Below are positions 6,568-15,786 of a stretch of DNA of 45,871 nucleotides, piece after piece. The position numbers and the translations under genes are program-made. Source of the stretch: a virus. The notes beneath the pieces are model-generated. The model ran no database searches. It was given only the letters and a program-made list of their open reading frames with translations, and was not told where the DNA came from. The first letter of the stretch is position 1, and each line of letters begins with the position of its first letter. The DNA is taken from positions 1-45,871 of the IMG/VR virus record IMGVR_UViG_3300031277_000005; one strand, given 5' to 3'.

Positions 6568-9500
6568 CACACCCACCTATTCGCGACGATGGAATCTGTT
6601 CCGATTGTGTTGTTGTCGTCGGCGTGTACGACCCAGTATTTTTGACAGGTTTCCAGGTCGTCAAATCCCCTATATATAATCACGTAATCCTTTGTTGTAT
6701 CGATTTCAGTAGTATCACCCGTTAGAGTCAGCAATCCGGATGGTCCATCGACCGAACAAGTAAACGGTAGCGGTGTCCAATTCCAAGTGTCTATCTCAAT
6801 TGCCCAAACTTTATAATCATCACACCCGCACTCTGTATCTTCCGCCGGGTTGTCAGGTATAGACAGATTGAAGCAGTCAAAAAAGTACACGTCCCTGGCA
6901 TCGCTTGGTGCCGTGAACTCGTGGTCATTTGGATAACCACTCCATGATCCTACAGACTTTGTGAAATTACCAGCTTCCAAAAAAGCGGCCGGAGCGTACC
7001 CGTAACCCAATGAGCTTATTCCATTTCCAATCCTGTATCGAATCGTACCTGTATTCTTTCGGTGATTATATGAGCAACCAGTAATTAAAACTGGCTGCAT
7101 CGACAAACCCAGTTCGTGTGTAAACGGTAACCTGGCTGTCGAATCAATAACAAAAACCTCGCGTCCAACGGGAAAAAGGTTCTGCATTATTGTGATGTCT
7201 TTAGATTGCTCAACCGTTGGGGTGCTTATAATCCTAAGCATCCGTCCAAAAAATTGACCAAGATCATTGAGCCACCTCTTTGTAGTCCTGTCAGCACGAC
7301 CAACATTGAGTACACTGACCGACGGATCTATTTTCAATATCCTTCTATATGTATCTCCAACGGCGTGAGAACCAGTAGTTATTATTGTCGTATCAAGCGG
7401 CTTTATCTCTATTCCGTTATAAATCTCACCGATGCCGTTGCTCTCCTCTGGGGCACCGGCAACCATCTTTGTGCCACGCAGTACAAGACCACTCTTCTTT
7501 GCCTCGCTTACATTTATGGCGTCAATCTGCTTAAATCGAAACTTCCAAATCAAATCACTGTGACTGAATTCTCTGGTCATTGTCGCCCCGTGAAACAACA
7601 ACTCGTCTTTCAGGAGATCAAAAATATTGTCTGTAATCTTGTCCTTTGGAATAGAAAAATTGCCAACGGGGTGAGGCAAGGCATCAAGCGAATCCCAGTC
7701 AATGCAAGACAAAAAGTTTTCGTCGTCGGTGAAGAATGGACACGCTGAATGCTGTATCTCCTTTGCCATGAAAATGCCAGACATCGACTCGCCAAGTAGG
7801 GCTCTGAAAACATGTGATAATGTTGTGCTGTCAGATTGTAACGCCTTGCTCACAGCGTGAAAATCACCGCCATCAATTAACGGCAAATGAAACAGAGAAA
7901 ATCCAACATTCAAAACACTATCACTCGGATTAAATCCCAATGACGTTTCAGAAACCAACTCCTTCAGGTTAAACTGATTTGAATTTACAAGAGAATCAAT
8001 TGCGCCAGTCAACAATGGAAGTCTCCTGACATCCTGATCTTTTCCGAGCGTGAATGGCTCACCATAATTCCAGGCGTCCAGATCGGTACTATTCGACAGA
8101 TAAAACTTAGATGTACCGTCGTACTCTGACTTCGGAGGAGAATAATTCCCGCTGTGAACTGGCAAATCAATTGACCAAAGATACGAGTCCGCCCTATCTG
8201 GAATCAAGACAGCATTATCAACCCATGGATAAGTGTAATAATATCTAGGTACAGTTTGACCTTGGTCCTCCTTCAAATCTAAGACCTTGGTGGTTTTCAT
8301 CCACCATCGGCCCTGCCCGTCAAGCGCTATGTTATTGAGCGGCAAAACCATGTCATGTTCGCAGGTTTCCATCAAAGCAAAACCACTTCTGTACCTGCAA
8401 GTCTTTTCACCCGAATCACCTTTGTTTTGCACAGACAGAAGTGTATATATGTTTTCAGTCTCAGCTATTGGAACACCAAGATTGAAAACCCAAGCAAGCG
8501 GACCGGTTATCATGGGCCTCAGGTTGACCGTGTCATGAGTCTTGCCGTCCTTGCCAACGTAGGTCATATGCTCGTCAACGGCAAAAACAAAACCGCGATC
8601 GCCAAATCTGTTTACTTTGTATTTGTGAAATAGACGAGTCTCCTTTGAGTGTCTACTGCTCCCGTCATAACACGCTGCAAGCTCTGCATTAAGCGCGTCG
8701 ATGACATCTCCTGCTGTCTCAAAAGTAACAGTCTCGTTCTCACCGCATATCCATATATAACTCTCACGCCATGGTGCAAATGTCGTCTCAGCATCGATCC
8801 AATCACCATCCGAATAGTATTTAAACTGTACGTGCTTATCTCCCTCCCACCAGCCTAACTGGTTACATCTACGCGCTAAATCCCCCCAGACACTGTGAGT
8901 ATCCCCATATTGAAATTCATTTTGTGATGGCGTGAATGGATAGACATATTCTACTATGGAAAGATGTGGTTGCTGCCACCGTTTTCTAATCAAATCAAGA
9001 TCGTAACTCTCAACATTGCCTCTACAAAAAACAAACCCTGCAAGCTGTGTCTCTGCAGCCTCGCTATTTTCTATCTCCACACGCCTCTCTGCCGCCGCGT
9101 GAACGCTCCTAATCGGAACAGTGGTCACACTATCAACAGTGGATATATTAGGGGAGATTACCCCCCTGAGCTCATCCACAATCATAGGTTCTCCGTTTGG
9201 CGAAACCATGATCTGCCCGTCGGCATCCAACGGTATACTATACAACCAGCAATATTTCCCTACAATTGATCCAGGGACGTCAGCCATTATCGGGTTTACG
9301 CCAGCCAAGGAACCCATGAAGTGATCTTGCGGCCTACTGTGGTACAAGCCCCTTGCAGCCACACCAAAGTCACAAAGGTCTATGTTGTAATTCGGATAAC
9401 TCCCATCAACAGTATTCACCGCAACACACTCATGATTTATCCAAAGAAGTACAAACTCATCTCCGCTAGTCGCATCTATCCTACTGTAGAGCTTGTTTGC

Positions 9501-11378
9501 GGATTGCTCATTTACGTATATTTCGGTTGTAGTGGCTCCACCTATATTCCGCAAAAAAGCCTCTCCAATAAACGCCCAGCCGTGAACAGTAGAATCATAA
9601 ACGTTGACTACCCTAGTCAATCCCTCCAATCCCCACGATATATCCCCTGACGGCGTATGTGGCCAATCATAACCATGAACCCGATCCTCGATACGGACAC
9701 TCCAGTTCCCACCCTCGATGATTCCTCCGACCTCGCTGAGGTCCCACTTGACGTCTCCGAACCAGCGAATCAGGCCTGGAAAAATAGGCACCGTGTAGGC
9801 AGGTACTATGGTTCCGGTTTGCGTCCATGAGTTGTTCCCAAACAGCCTTTTCCTGGCCTTCTGGATTATCACCTGCCCAGTATCAGACAACGCATCTATC
9901 AACTCGGGAGTATCCGTAACGGCCCACGGATACCCGCCAACGTGCCACAGATGGGCAATTTTTCCGCCACCGTTTTCCACGATGTTTTTATAGGACAGCA
10001 CCGATAAATAAATCAGCACTATCGAGTATAGGTTTGAGCATGAGGCAACCAGATCGCCGCTCGATGAATTGTTTCTGACTACGCCCAAATACCTCGTGCC
10101 ATTTGACAAATCACCAACATCAATCAGTAGCGTTATCTCTGTATCAGACCACGAAGTTATAAACTGCTCAACCCCATTGCTGAAGCTTCGCAGTGGATAC
10201 AGATTGAGTTTGCTTGAACTTTGCGTAGCTCCAAAACCGGAACCGGTTACGGTTATATTCTGACCGTTATAAACAGTTGAGTCTGATACACCAGTAATGA
10301 CTGGATCCGCTTGATGTATATTGATGCCATAGCCATCAGATGTCACCCCATCAACCGTAATATATAGCCAATTTGACCCGTAATCCAACAGGCCAAGTAC
10401 CACATCGAAGTCAATCTGTGTGCCACTGTTTGAGTTTATTGTCTGCTCTACAAGAGTAACACACGTACCGTATGTTGCAGCATCCCCAATCTCAAGCACA
10501 ACAACGGATCCAGACAAATTAAATCCATCGAGTAAAACACCCGTCTCTGTTTCGGATAGATCCTCGTCATCGCAATTTGTTATCAGCGGTATTAGTTCAG
10601 CTATTAAATTTATTGATGCCCCTGAATAGCTAAATGACCCAGTTGAGCACGAAAGGATTGATGCCTTGTACAGATCTATAGATGCACCTGAATACGAAAA
10701 ACTACCCTGTCCGGTGGTAAGATGGTAATCAGTATATCCAGTATTTAGTGCAACAGCGATCGCATGTTTTGTTGATAAAGAGCCACCCGTAAACGACCCA
10801 TCAAGATTACCAGTGGCGCCAGTGGACGAAGATACATCATGCGAGACAGACCCGTACAATTTTGAATTACCTGGATATGTTAAATCATAATCAAGTCCGA
10901 ATCCACTTGGTGGCGTTAAAGAATAGGATCCTCCTCCGCTGTCATATAGACATCCAAGGAAAATTAATCCGCCACCATCGACAGCATCAACGGAACCAGC
11001 CCTTATGGTTCCGTTGAACGTAGTATAAACGTCAGAACTCGTATCGGCTATTGGATTTGAAGTATCGAAACCATCCCTGAAAACATACATGAATCCAGAG
11101 GTGTCTCTCGATAGTGCCCACCCCCATGATGGATTACTTTCCCCGGTGGTCTTAACCCTGTACCAAACCTCAACTAAATATGGTACGGTTACGCCTCTAT
11201 ATAGGGACGCTGCGAGTGTCCAACCGCTAGGGGTTGAGTTCGGAACTGTGGCGTCATTGCTGCGAACCAATAGAGCAATGCACAGATCGTCCGTGGTTGC
11301 TCCGACGGGATACGTCAGATCTATATAGGTTCTGTTGCTATCTCCGTCTGTATTGTTGGAAATATAAGAGAATGACAT
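6567..11378 (-). CDS. Large tail tip / central tail protein (1603 aa)
   Basis: The longest gene of the genome and a virion tail-tip component. Residues 1-220 look like a beta-sandwich, lectin-like domain (GWTLAASLYRG, VEVWYRVKTTGE, IAVALN). The motif GSFSYSGASI occurs twice (225-234 and 247-256), a short repeat common in phage tail proteins. An IPT/TIG immunoglobulin-like domain follows (about 356-445: DPVITGVSDSTVYNGQNITV, GSGFG). The last 1100 residues are unrecognised but end in a region (NGIEIKPLD..., LPFTHELGLSMQPVLITGCS) resembling hub/attachment proteins downstream of tape-measure genes. Host contact is inferred from position and the Ig-like and lectin-like modules. Confidence 0.85.
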   Translation of the reverse strand: MSFSYISNNTDGDSNRTYIDLTYPVGATTDDLCIALLVRSNDATVPNSTPSGWTLAASLYRGVTVPYLVEVWYRVKTTGESNPSWGWALSRDTSGFMYVFRDGFDTSNPIADTSSDVYTTFNGTIRAGSVDAVDGGGLIFLGCLYDSGGGSYSLTPPSGFGLDYDLTYPGNSKLYGSVSHDVSSSTGATGNLDGSFTGGSLSTKHAIAVALNTGYTDYHLTTGQGSFSYSGASIDLYKASILSCSTGSFSYSGASINLIAELIPLITNCDDEDLSETETGVLLDGFNLSGSVVVLEIGDAATYGTCVTLVEQTINSNSGTQIDFDVVLGLLDYGSNWLYITVDGVTSDGYGINIHQADPVITGVSDSTVYNGQNITVTGSGFGATQSSSKLNLYPLRSFSNGVEQFITSWSDTEITLLIDVGDLSNGTRYLGVVRNNSSSGDLVASCSNLYSIVLIYLSVLSYKNIVENGGGKIAHLWHVGGYPWAVTDTPELIDALSDTGQVIIQKARKRLFGNNSWTQTGTIVPAYTVPIFPGLIRWFGDVKWDLSEVGGIIEGGNWSVRIEDRVHGYDWPHTPSGDISWGLEGLTRVVNVYDSTVHGWAFIGEAFLRNIGGATTTEIYVNEQSANKLYSRIDATSGDEFVLLWINHECVAVNTVDGSYPNYNIDLCDFGVAARGLYHSRPQDHFMGSLAGVNPIMADVPGSIVGKYCWLYSIPLDADGQIMVSPNGEPMIVDELRGVISPNISTVDSVTTVPIRSVHAAAERRVEIENSEAAETQLAGFVFCRGNVESYDLDLIRKRWQQPHLSIVEYVYPFTPSQNEFQYGDTHSVWGDLARRCNQLGWWEGDKHVQFKYYSDGDWIDAETTFAPWRESYIWICGENETVTFETAGDVIDALNAELAACYDGSSRHSKETRLFHKYKVNRFGDRGFVFAVDEHMTYVGKDGKTHDTVNLRPMITGPLAWVFNLGVPIAETENIYTLLSVQNKGDSGEKTCRYRSGFALMETCEHDMVLPLNNIALDGQGRWWMKTTKVLDLKEDQGQTVPRYYYTYPWVDNAVLIPDRADSYLWSIDLPVHSGNYSPPKSEYDGTSKFYLSNSTDLDAWNYGEPFTLGKDQDVRRLPLLTGAIDSLVNSNQFNLKELVSETSLGFNPSDSVLNVGFSLFHLPLIDGGDFHAVSKALQSDSTTLSHVFRALLGESMSGIFMAKEIQHSACPFFTDDENFLSCIDWDSLDALPHPVGNFSIPKDKITDNIFDLLKDELLFHGATMTREFSHSDLIWKFRFKQIDAINVSEAKKSGLVLRGTKMVAGAPEESNGIGEIYNGIEIKPLDTTIITTGSHAVGDTYRRILKIDPSVSVLNVGRADRTTKRWLNDLGQFFGRMLRIISTPTVEQSKDITIMQNLFPVGREVFVIDSTARLPFTHELGLSMQPVLITGCSYNHRKNTGTIRYRIGNGISSLGYGYAPAAFLEAGNFTKSVGSWSGYPNDHEFTAPSDARDVYFFDCFNLSIPDNPAEDTECGCDDYKVWAIEIDTWNWTPLPFTCSVDGPSGLLTLTGDTTEIDTTKDYVIIYRGFDDLETCQKYWVVHADDNNTIGTDSIVANRWV

Positions 11379-11380
11379 CT

Positions 11381-11794
11381 TTAGATCGCGGATATAATAG
11401 TTACTCCACCAATATCAGCAATAAACCTATCTCCAACTACGCTCAACGTTATGGAAGATCCATAGTCCCACCATCCAGCGAGCAAGTAATTTGTTGCATT
11501 GTACAATGGTGCATATCGGAACGGACCAATTGTACCGCCGTTAGTCCATATTACATCACTCGTAATTACCAAACTGTATGTTCCAGAAGTCTGCGAGCTT
11601 GAAGTAACCGTCAATGACTCGCCTCCGGCGGTATACCCAGAGCCTGCTGAAATTTCGGTCAAATCGCTCTTCTGCGTATTAGTAGCAACAGGAGCAACAT
11701 TCGTTAGCATCAGCTTAAACGTATCACCAGAAAAGTCATGTTTCTTCTCGAAAACGGCTTCTATGAACGAATTGAATTTATTGAAATCTGCCAT
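11381..11794 (-). CDS. Small beta-rich virion protein (tail/decoration family)
   Basis: 137 aa. The pattern FNKFNSFIEAVFEKKHDF..DTFKLMLTNVAPVA, then LTEISAGSGYTAGG and GPFRYAPLYN...LAGWWDYGSS is a well-known small phage structural family of about 130-150 aa, found next to tail genes. Its exact place in the virion is not known to me. It lies two bases before the long tail-tip gene and follows another structural gene by 14 bases. Confidence 0.8.
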   Translation of the reverse strand: MADFNKFNSFIEAVFEKKHDFSGDTFKLMLTNVAPVATNTQKSDLTEISAGSGYTAGGESLTVTSSSQTSGTYSLVITSDVIWTNGGTIGPFRYAPLYNATNYLLAGWWDYGSSITLSVVGDRFIADIGGVTIISAI

Positions 11795-11808
11795 ATTGTC
11801 TCCACGTG

Positions 11809-12702
11809 TTACGCACTCAAGTCAACGTATTGCCAACCATTGGAAGGAACAGGGCAAGTATGAAATCCGAATACGGTACTAAACCTTAATCTTCCGACCG
11901 GAAAGCTTGGTCCGTTTTTTATTCCCCTGATCTCGTCAGGGGTTACAGCGCAAAACACCCTTGTGTTTGTAGTGTCCGTGTAGCCGAAATGCACACCGTT
12001 GTCCGTCACCTCGTTCCACGGCTCATTGGTACTCAGCACACACTGATCGATCGCGTCGTTGACATCCGGATAATACCAAAATCCTTTCGGGTTAACGGAT
12101 AGATAATAGGCAGGCATGGCTGTCAACGCACCATCGAGGAATACCTCTAGGCATCTTGCGCGCTTACTAGAATCGCTTCCGACTGCATCAGAGACCAGGT
12201 TGTATTCCCATTCATTGACCAATTGTATTTCTGTCCGGTATACCCTCGTACCACTTATTTCGGTTCCGCTCCACGTTCCGTCGGCGCTCTCAACTCCGCT
12301 GGCAATCGATTGCATGTCCAGATCGAAACCACCCTGATCTGCCCTCTGGAATTCAGCCACCCATGTATACAGCGGTGTGTAATCAGCAACAGTGGAAACC
12401 CCGTTGTACATGGCGACCGTTGTGCTCTCAAACCCAAACGCCTCGGCGAGGTTTGCATGGAGAGTCACGGTGATATCCCCGGTGGGTGTCCAGCTGAATT
12501 TCAAATCGTCGGTAAGCGCCAGGGCAATATCGACCCCATCATTTGCGAGGTGCGCCAGGACGCTGTGACAAAGCGACATCACGTTCGCCCATGTCCCCTG
12601 TGGAAAATCTGAATATGAAGATCCGCCTGAAACCGAAAAGGCATTACCGGTGTACGAAAACTCGACCGGTCTGAAAAAAGCTGGTCTCTGCCTGGTGCTC
12701 AT
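11809..12702 (-). CDS. Minor tail protein downstream of tape measure
   Basis: 297 aa, beta-rich, without a family I recognise. It begins RPAFFRPVEFSYTGNAFSVSGG and ends with PVGRLRFSTVFGFHTCPVPSNGWQYVDLSA. Its ATG (12702) overlaps the stop of the tape-measure gene (ATGA). Position directly after the tape measure suits a distal tail protein. Three conserved-looking aromatic clusters (WANVMSLCHSVL; YYLSVNPKGFWYYPD; VHFGYTD) suggest a compact fold. Confidence 0.7.
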   Translation of the reverse strand: MSTRQRPAFFRPVEFSYTGNAFSVSGGSSYSDFPQGTWANVMSLCHSVLAHLANDGVDIALALTDDLKFSWTPTGDITVTLHANLAEAFGFESTTVAMYNGVSTVADYTPLYTWVAEFQRADQGGFDLDMQSIASGVESADGTWSGTEISGTRVYRTEIQLVNEWEYNLVSDAVGSDSSKRARCLEVFLDGALTAMPAYYLSVNPKGFWYYPDVNDAIDQCVLSTNEPWNEVTDNGVHFGYTDTTNTRVFCAVTPDEIRGIKNGPSFPVGRLRFSTVFGFHTCPVPSNGWQYVDLSA

Positions 12703-14678
12703 CTGGAGCCAATCTCCTGGAAGCTTGCCTCTCCGGACCTGGACGCCATCCTGTTGCCCTCTTTTACTATCTGGAACATCTGAGTGCCCGCGTCGTCAGA
12801 CAGGCGTATGACCACCTCTACCTTGTCCTGTGAGGCGATGCCGTATCCGGCACCAGAGTATCCGCCACCATAGGACGATCCCGACCCACTAACACTGGTT
12901 GGTATTGAAGTCTTTTTGACGCTGCTTGCGGATTTTCCGAAAGCGCTGGCGCTCGCAGCAGCAACACCAGCAACAACGGCTGTCGCAGCAAACAACCCGG
13001 CAGCCGTGCCGGCCTTCGCAGCAGCCGTGTAGTCTTTCTTCATCGCGTAATAGACAGCGTAACCTGCGCTGATGAGAGCATTCAATCCGGCCTCAATTGC
13101 GATTTGAATACCGATAGCCTTTATCGTATTTGCGATCGCCTCGCCTATGGAGTTATGTCCCTCGATTGCGGCGGTAACAATCGCAGACCATGTCCCCTTC
13201 ATTATCCCGAGGACACCATTTGCTGCGAGGGCTCCGGCCGATATGTTTTCAAATGCGATGTTCCATGTATCGGCGAAATTCATCGCGAAGTCCAGCGCCT
13301 GCTCTCTCTCGAATTGCAGTTGAATCTGTCTTTCGATTCGCGAGATATTGTCCTCCTCACGCATCTCGCGCAGTCTCTCCTCTTGGTATCTTTCAGTCGA
13401 AACAAGCTCAAGACGCGCGCGGCGCAACACGGAAACCTCCTGCATCTGTATTAGCTCCTCATCGTTGATCTCTTTAACCTGGCGCATGATCTCAAACTCG
13501 TCAGTAACGAGCTCCAGTCGGCGCTCCTTTGCCTCTACGATCTTGAGCTCTGCATCTGCCTCGGCGAGCCTCTTGTCAACAGAGGCAGCGGCGCCGGCAA
13601 AGTCTCTTCCGCCCAGAACTGGCGGACCACCATATCTTCCTTTGCCAAATTGTCGCCCCTGAATAGCGGCCATCTGCTCAGGAGTACGAGCATACTCACC
13701 GGGAAGCATACTGTAGAAGTCCGCAGGCGACAGTCCTATGTCGTAGAAGCTCAGTCCAGTTGTCTCGCTTCCAGATTCACCACCGCCAGCACCTGCGCGC
13801 ATTGGTTCAACTGGAACACCGTATTTCTTTTCCTCTCTCGCTTTCAGCTCTGCCTCTACAGCCTTCTTCAGGTCTGGATCGCTGAGGCCCTTGTTGAGCA
13901 ATCCGAGCATGGTCTTTGCGTAGAACGTTGAGTCACCTGTTATCGTGCTCAGGGTTGCAGCAACTATCGACGAGAAGTTAGTCCACTCGAACGCCCATGC
14001 CCTTGTGGCATTGGTAGACTCAGTTAGCGCCTTTACCGTCTCTCCCAGTGAGCTGTTTATCGCATCGATAGCCGTGCCAACACCTGGCAGCTCACCCGTA
14101 GCATTGTATAGTGCCTGGACGAAGGTACCCCAGTTGTTGCTGAGCTGATTCATCCTCTGGCCATTGCTCTTTATTGCGTATTCAAAATCTTCGTGGCCTT
14201 TTGTCAGGGCATCGACAGCCTGGGTCTGCGTCTTGACCATATCGATGTTTTCTTTGAGCTTGATCCCAAATGGCTTCAGCGCCTCGCTCTCAGCCCTCGC
14301 TATTCCATTCGTCATGCGCTCAAAAACTGCTGTAGCTCCCCCTTCTGCCCCTGTTGCTTCGGCGAACTCAGCAGCGCGTGCAGCCATGATCCCAAATTGC
14401 TCTTGCGTGATCTTCAGCTTGGGGGCAGCCTGATTCAGCATGTTCAGCTGTCTAACGAGGGACTCCGTTGAAACCTGTCCTTTCGCAGCATCGTCGGCAT
14501 AGTTGACCATGCTCATGTCGACGCGCTCCATTGCCACGCGCATCTTGTCAAACTTTTCGGTGAGATCGGAAGCTGTCCTGATCATTCCGGACAGCATGTC
14601 CCATCCAGCCTTGAGTGATGACAGGCCGCCAGGTCCTAGCGCACTACCGATGCGAAGGATTACGTTTGCATCAGCCAA
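12699..14678 (-). CDS. Tape measure protein
   Basis: 659 aa. It sets tail length and leaves the tail during DNA injection. The N-terminal half is helical and Ala-rich (EQFGIMAARAAEFAEATGAEGGATAV), typical of tape-measure N-termini; about 370-475 is a strongly charged coiled coil (LAEADAELKIVEAKERRLEL); then comes hydrophobic, Ala/Gly-rich helical sequence (about 485-600), a putative membrane-active segment, and a Ser/Gly-rich linker before a short C-terminal domain. At roughly 1.5 angstrom per residue it would suit a tail near 100 nm. It lies just after the chaperone genes, as expected. Confidence 0.88.
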   Translation of the reverse strand: MADANVILRIGSALGPGGLSSLKAGWDMLSGMIRTASDLTEKFDKMRVAMERVDMSMVNYADDAAKGQVSTESLVRQLNMLNQAAPKLKITQEQFGIMAARAAEFAEATGAEGGATAVFERMTNGIARAESEALKPFGIKLKENIDMVKTQTQAVDALTKGHEDFEYAIKSNGQRMNQLSNNWGTFVQALYNATGELPGVGTAIDAINSSLGETVKALTESTNATRAWAFEWTNFSSIVAATLSTITGDSTFYAKTMLGLLNKGLSDPDLKKAVEAELKAREEKKYGVPVEPMRAGAGGGESGSETTGLSFYDIGLSPADFYSMLPGEYARTPEQMAAIQGRQFGKGRYGGPPVLGGRDFAGAAASVDKRLAEADAELKIVEAKERRLELVTDEFEIMRQVKEINDEELIQMQEVSVLRRARLELVSTERYQEERLREMREEDNISRIERQIQLQFEREQALDFAMNFADTWNIAFENISAGALAANGVLGIMKGTWSAIVTAAIEGHNSIGEAIANTIKAIGIQIAIEAGLNALISAGYAVYYAMKKDYTAAAKAGTAAGLFAATAVVAGVAAASASAFGKSASSVKKTSIPTSVSGSGSSYGGGYSGAGYGIASQDKVEVVIRLSDDAGTQMFQIVKEGNRMASRSGEASFQEIGSR

Positions 14679-14994
14679 TTTTTATATCCTCCGGTGGGAT
14701 CAAGGACAGGCACGGCGAGATTCGAATCTTTGTCTTTGGGTACTTGTGCGCGTGCTGCAATGCAGCTGAGTACAAAAGTTCCATAGCTTCCTCGACCTCT
14801 TTCGATTCGCGTATTGACTGGCAAACCTTCTCAAGGAGAGTTGGATCCCCAGAGAGCTTCTCTATCGTGGTTGACTTTTCCTCATCGCATGGACCACGAG
14901 TAGGAACCTCAATTATGAGCGAAACCTCGGCGAACACATTCGGGATGTCATCGTCGTTTGTTTTCGGATTCTTTTCGTTTGATTTCTCGCTCAT
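14671..14994 (-). CDS. Small acidic protein between tail chaperones and tape measure
   Basis: 107 aa from ATG 14992-14994, with the weak SD GAGCGAGAAG upstream. The frame overlaps the end of the frameshifted chaperone frame by 47 bases, and its stop overlaps the tape-measure start by 8. It begins MSEKSNEKNPKTNDDD and has a strand-rich first half (VFAEVSLIIEVPTRGP) and a helical middle (LLEKVCQSIRESKEVEEAMELLYSAAL). Position suggests a tail-assembly factor; no family is recognised. An open frame of 13 residues extends upstream of the chosen start. Confidence 0.65.
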   Translation of the reverse strand: MSEKSNEKNPKTNDDDIPNVFAEVSLIIEVPTRGPCDEEKSTTIEKLSGDPTLLEKVCQSIRESKEVEEAMELLYSAALQHAHKYPKTKIRISPCLSLIPPEDIKIG

Positions 14995-15786
14995 GATCTT
15001 CTCGCTCGTCGGCAAGCGCCGACTGTATCCCATTGTGAAACGACAGGAGGCCAGTGATCACGGTCCTTGGTATTCCATTTGGAAACAGATCCTTGATGTC
15101 CTGTCCGAGATCATTTGTCCATGTATAGGCGCTCTGGATCTCGATCATCGCCGGCCATCTGTGGACCGTATAAACGGCGCACGTCTCGAGGAACTGTGAT
15201 CCCGGATATGCTATTTGCCTCGGCAGGCTTACACCGAGAGGTCCGGGGTTGTCGCCTATTCGGAACGGCTGGTGTTCTGGGTATTGATCGCATTCACGAG
15301 TTTGGCAGTTCTCGCACGCAAGGCTACTGATCCCGCTCTTCGAAGCGAGGATGTAGCCTCCGAAAAAAAAGCGCGCTCTACGCCGTCAGCCCCCCTTCCC
15401 TTGTCCACTATCACAGAAGCAATCTCGTTCATCGTCTCCGCGTCAAACGCGTCCAGGATGGATTCAGGAAGCTCGCCGTCTTTTGATGTGACAACATCGT
15501 GACCGGCAATGTTGATCGCCTTGATCACGTGCGTTTTCACGATTTGTCGAAACCCATCGGTTCCGAAATCGAGTAGGTTGAATGCGCTTGATCGAAGCGG
15601 GTACGCCGTGATCACGCTGACCTTTTCGCCGGTCTTTTTGTGCACCCCGCGCTCAAAGTCGACGCTAAAGTGCGACAGGTCCCTGTCCTGTGCATACTGT
15701 CGAATCGCCCCCTGTCCGTCCTCGTCAAGGGCAGGATCGAACGTCAGAACCATTTTGAAAGCGTCTGATGGCTTTGCTTTTATCAT
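14948..15786 (-). CDS. Tail assembly chaperone, -1 frameshift product (gpGT-like)
   Basis: A second open frame, -1 relative to the 15256-15786 gene, runs from the T8 run at 15363-15370 to TGA 14948-14950. Slipping on (gc)T TTT TTT would join residues 1-141 of the chaperone to 138 more, giving about 279 aa. The added part has real-protein character: CENCQTRECDQYPEHQPF (three cysteines in a zinc-ribbon-like start), RIAYPGSQFLETC-type text, then YTWTNDLGQDIKDLFPNGIP and a charged C-terminus. It has no good start of its own upstream. Position between tail tube and tape measure is where such -1 frameshifts occur in long-tailed phages. Confidence 0.8.
15256..15786 (-). CDS. Tail assembly chaperone, unshifted product (gpG-like)
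   Basis: 176 aa, overlapping the tail-tube stop by 4 bases. Begins MIKAKPSDAFKMVLTFDPAL; contains DRDLSHFSVDFERG and VKTHVIKAINIAGHDVVTSK. The family is not recognised by sequence, but length, order and the slippery run inside its 3' part fit the G protein of the G/GT pair, which binds the tape measure and tube during tail assembly. After the slip site the unshifted frame adds about 35 residues and stops at 15256. Confidence 0.8.
   Translation of the reverse strand: MIKAKPSDAFKMVLTFDPALDEDGQGAIRQYAQDRDLSHFSVDFERGVHKKTGEKVSVITAYPLRSSAFNLLDFGTDGFRQIVKTHVIKAINIAGHDVVTSKDGELPESILDAFDAETMNEIASVIVDKGRGADGVERAFFSEATSSLRRAGSVALRARTAKLVNAINTQNTSRSE
15363..15370 (-). promoter_or_regulatory. Slippery T8 run for -1 frameshift
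   Basis: Eight consecutive T on the minus strand, in zero frame GCT TTT TTT TCG (codons 139-142). P- and A-site Phe tRNAs can re-pair perfectly after a -1 slip. The -1 frame has a stop (TGA) shortly upstream and is open for 138 codons downstream. No strong stimulatory stem was worked out. Confidence 0.75.

Noticed and set aside
15111-15293. 60-codon frame within the chaperone region
   Set aside because: Overlaps the better -1 frame extension; Arg/Pro-rich text without structure.
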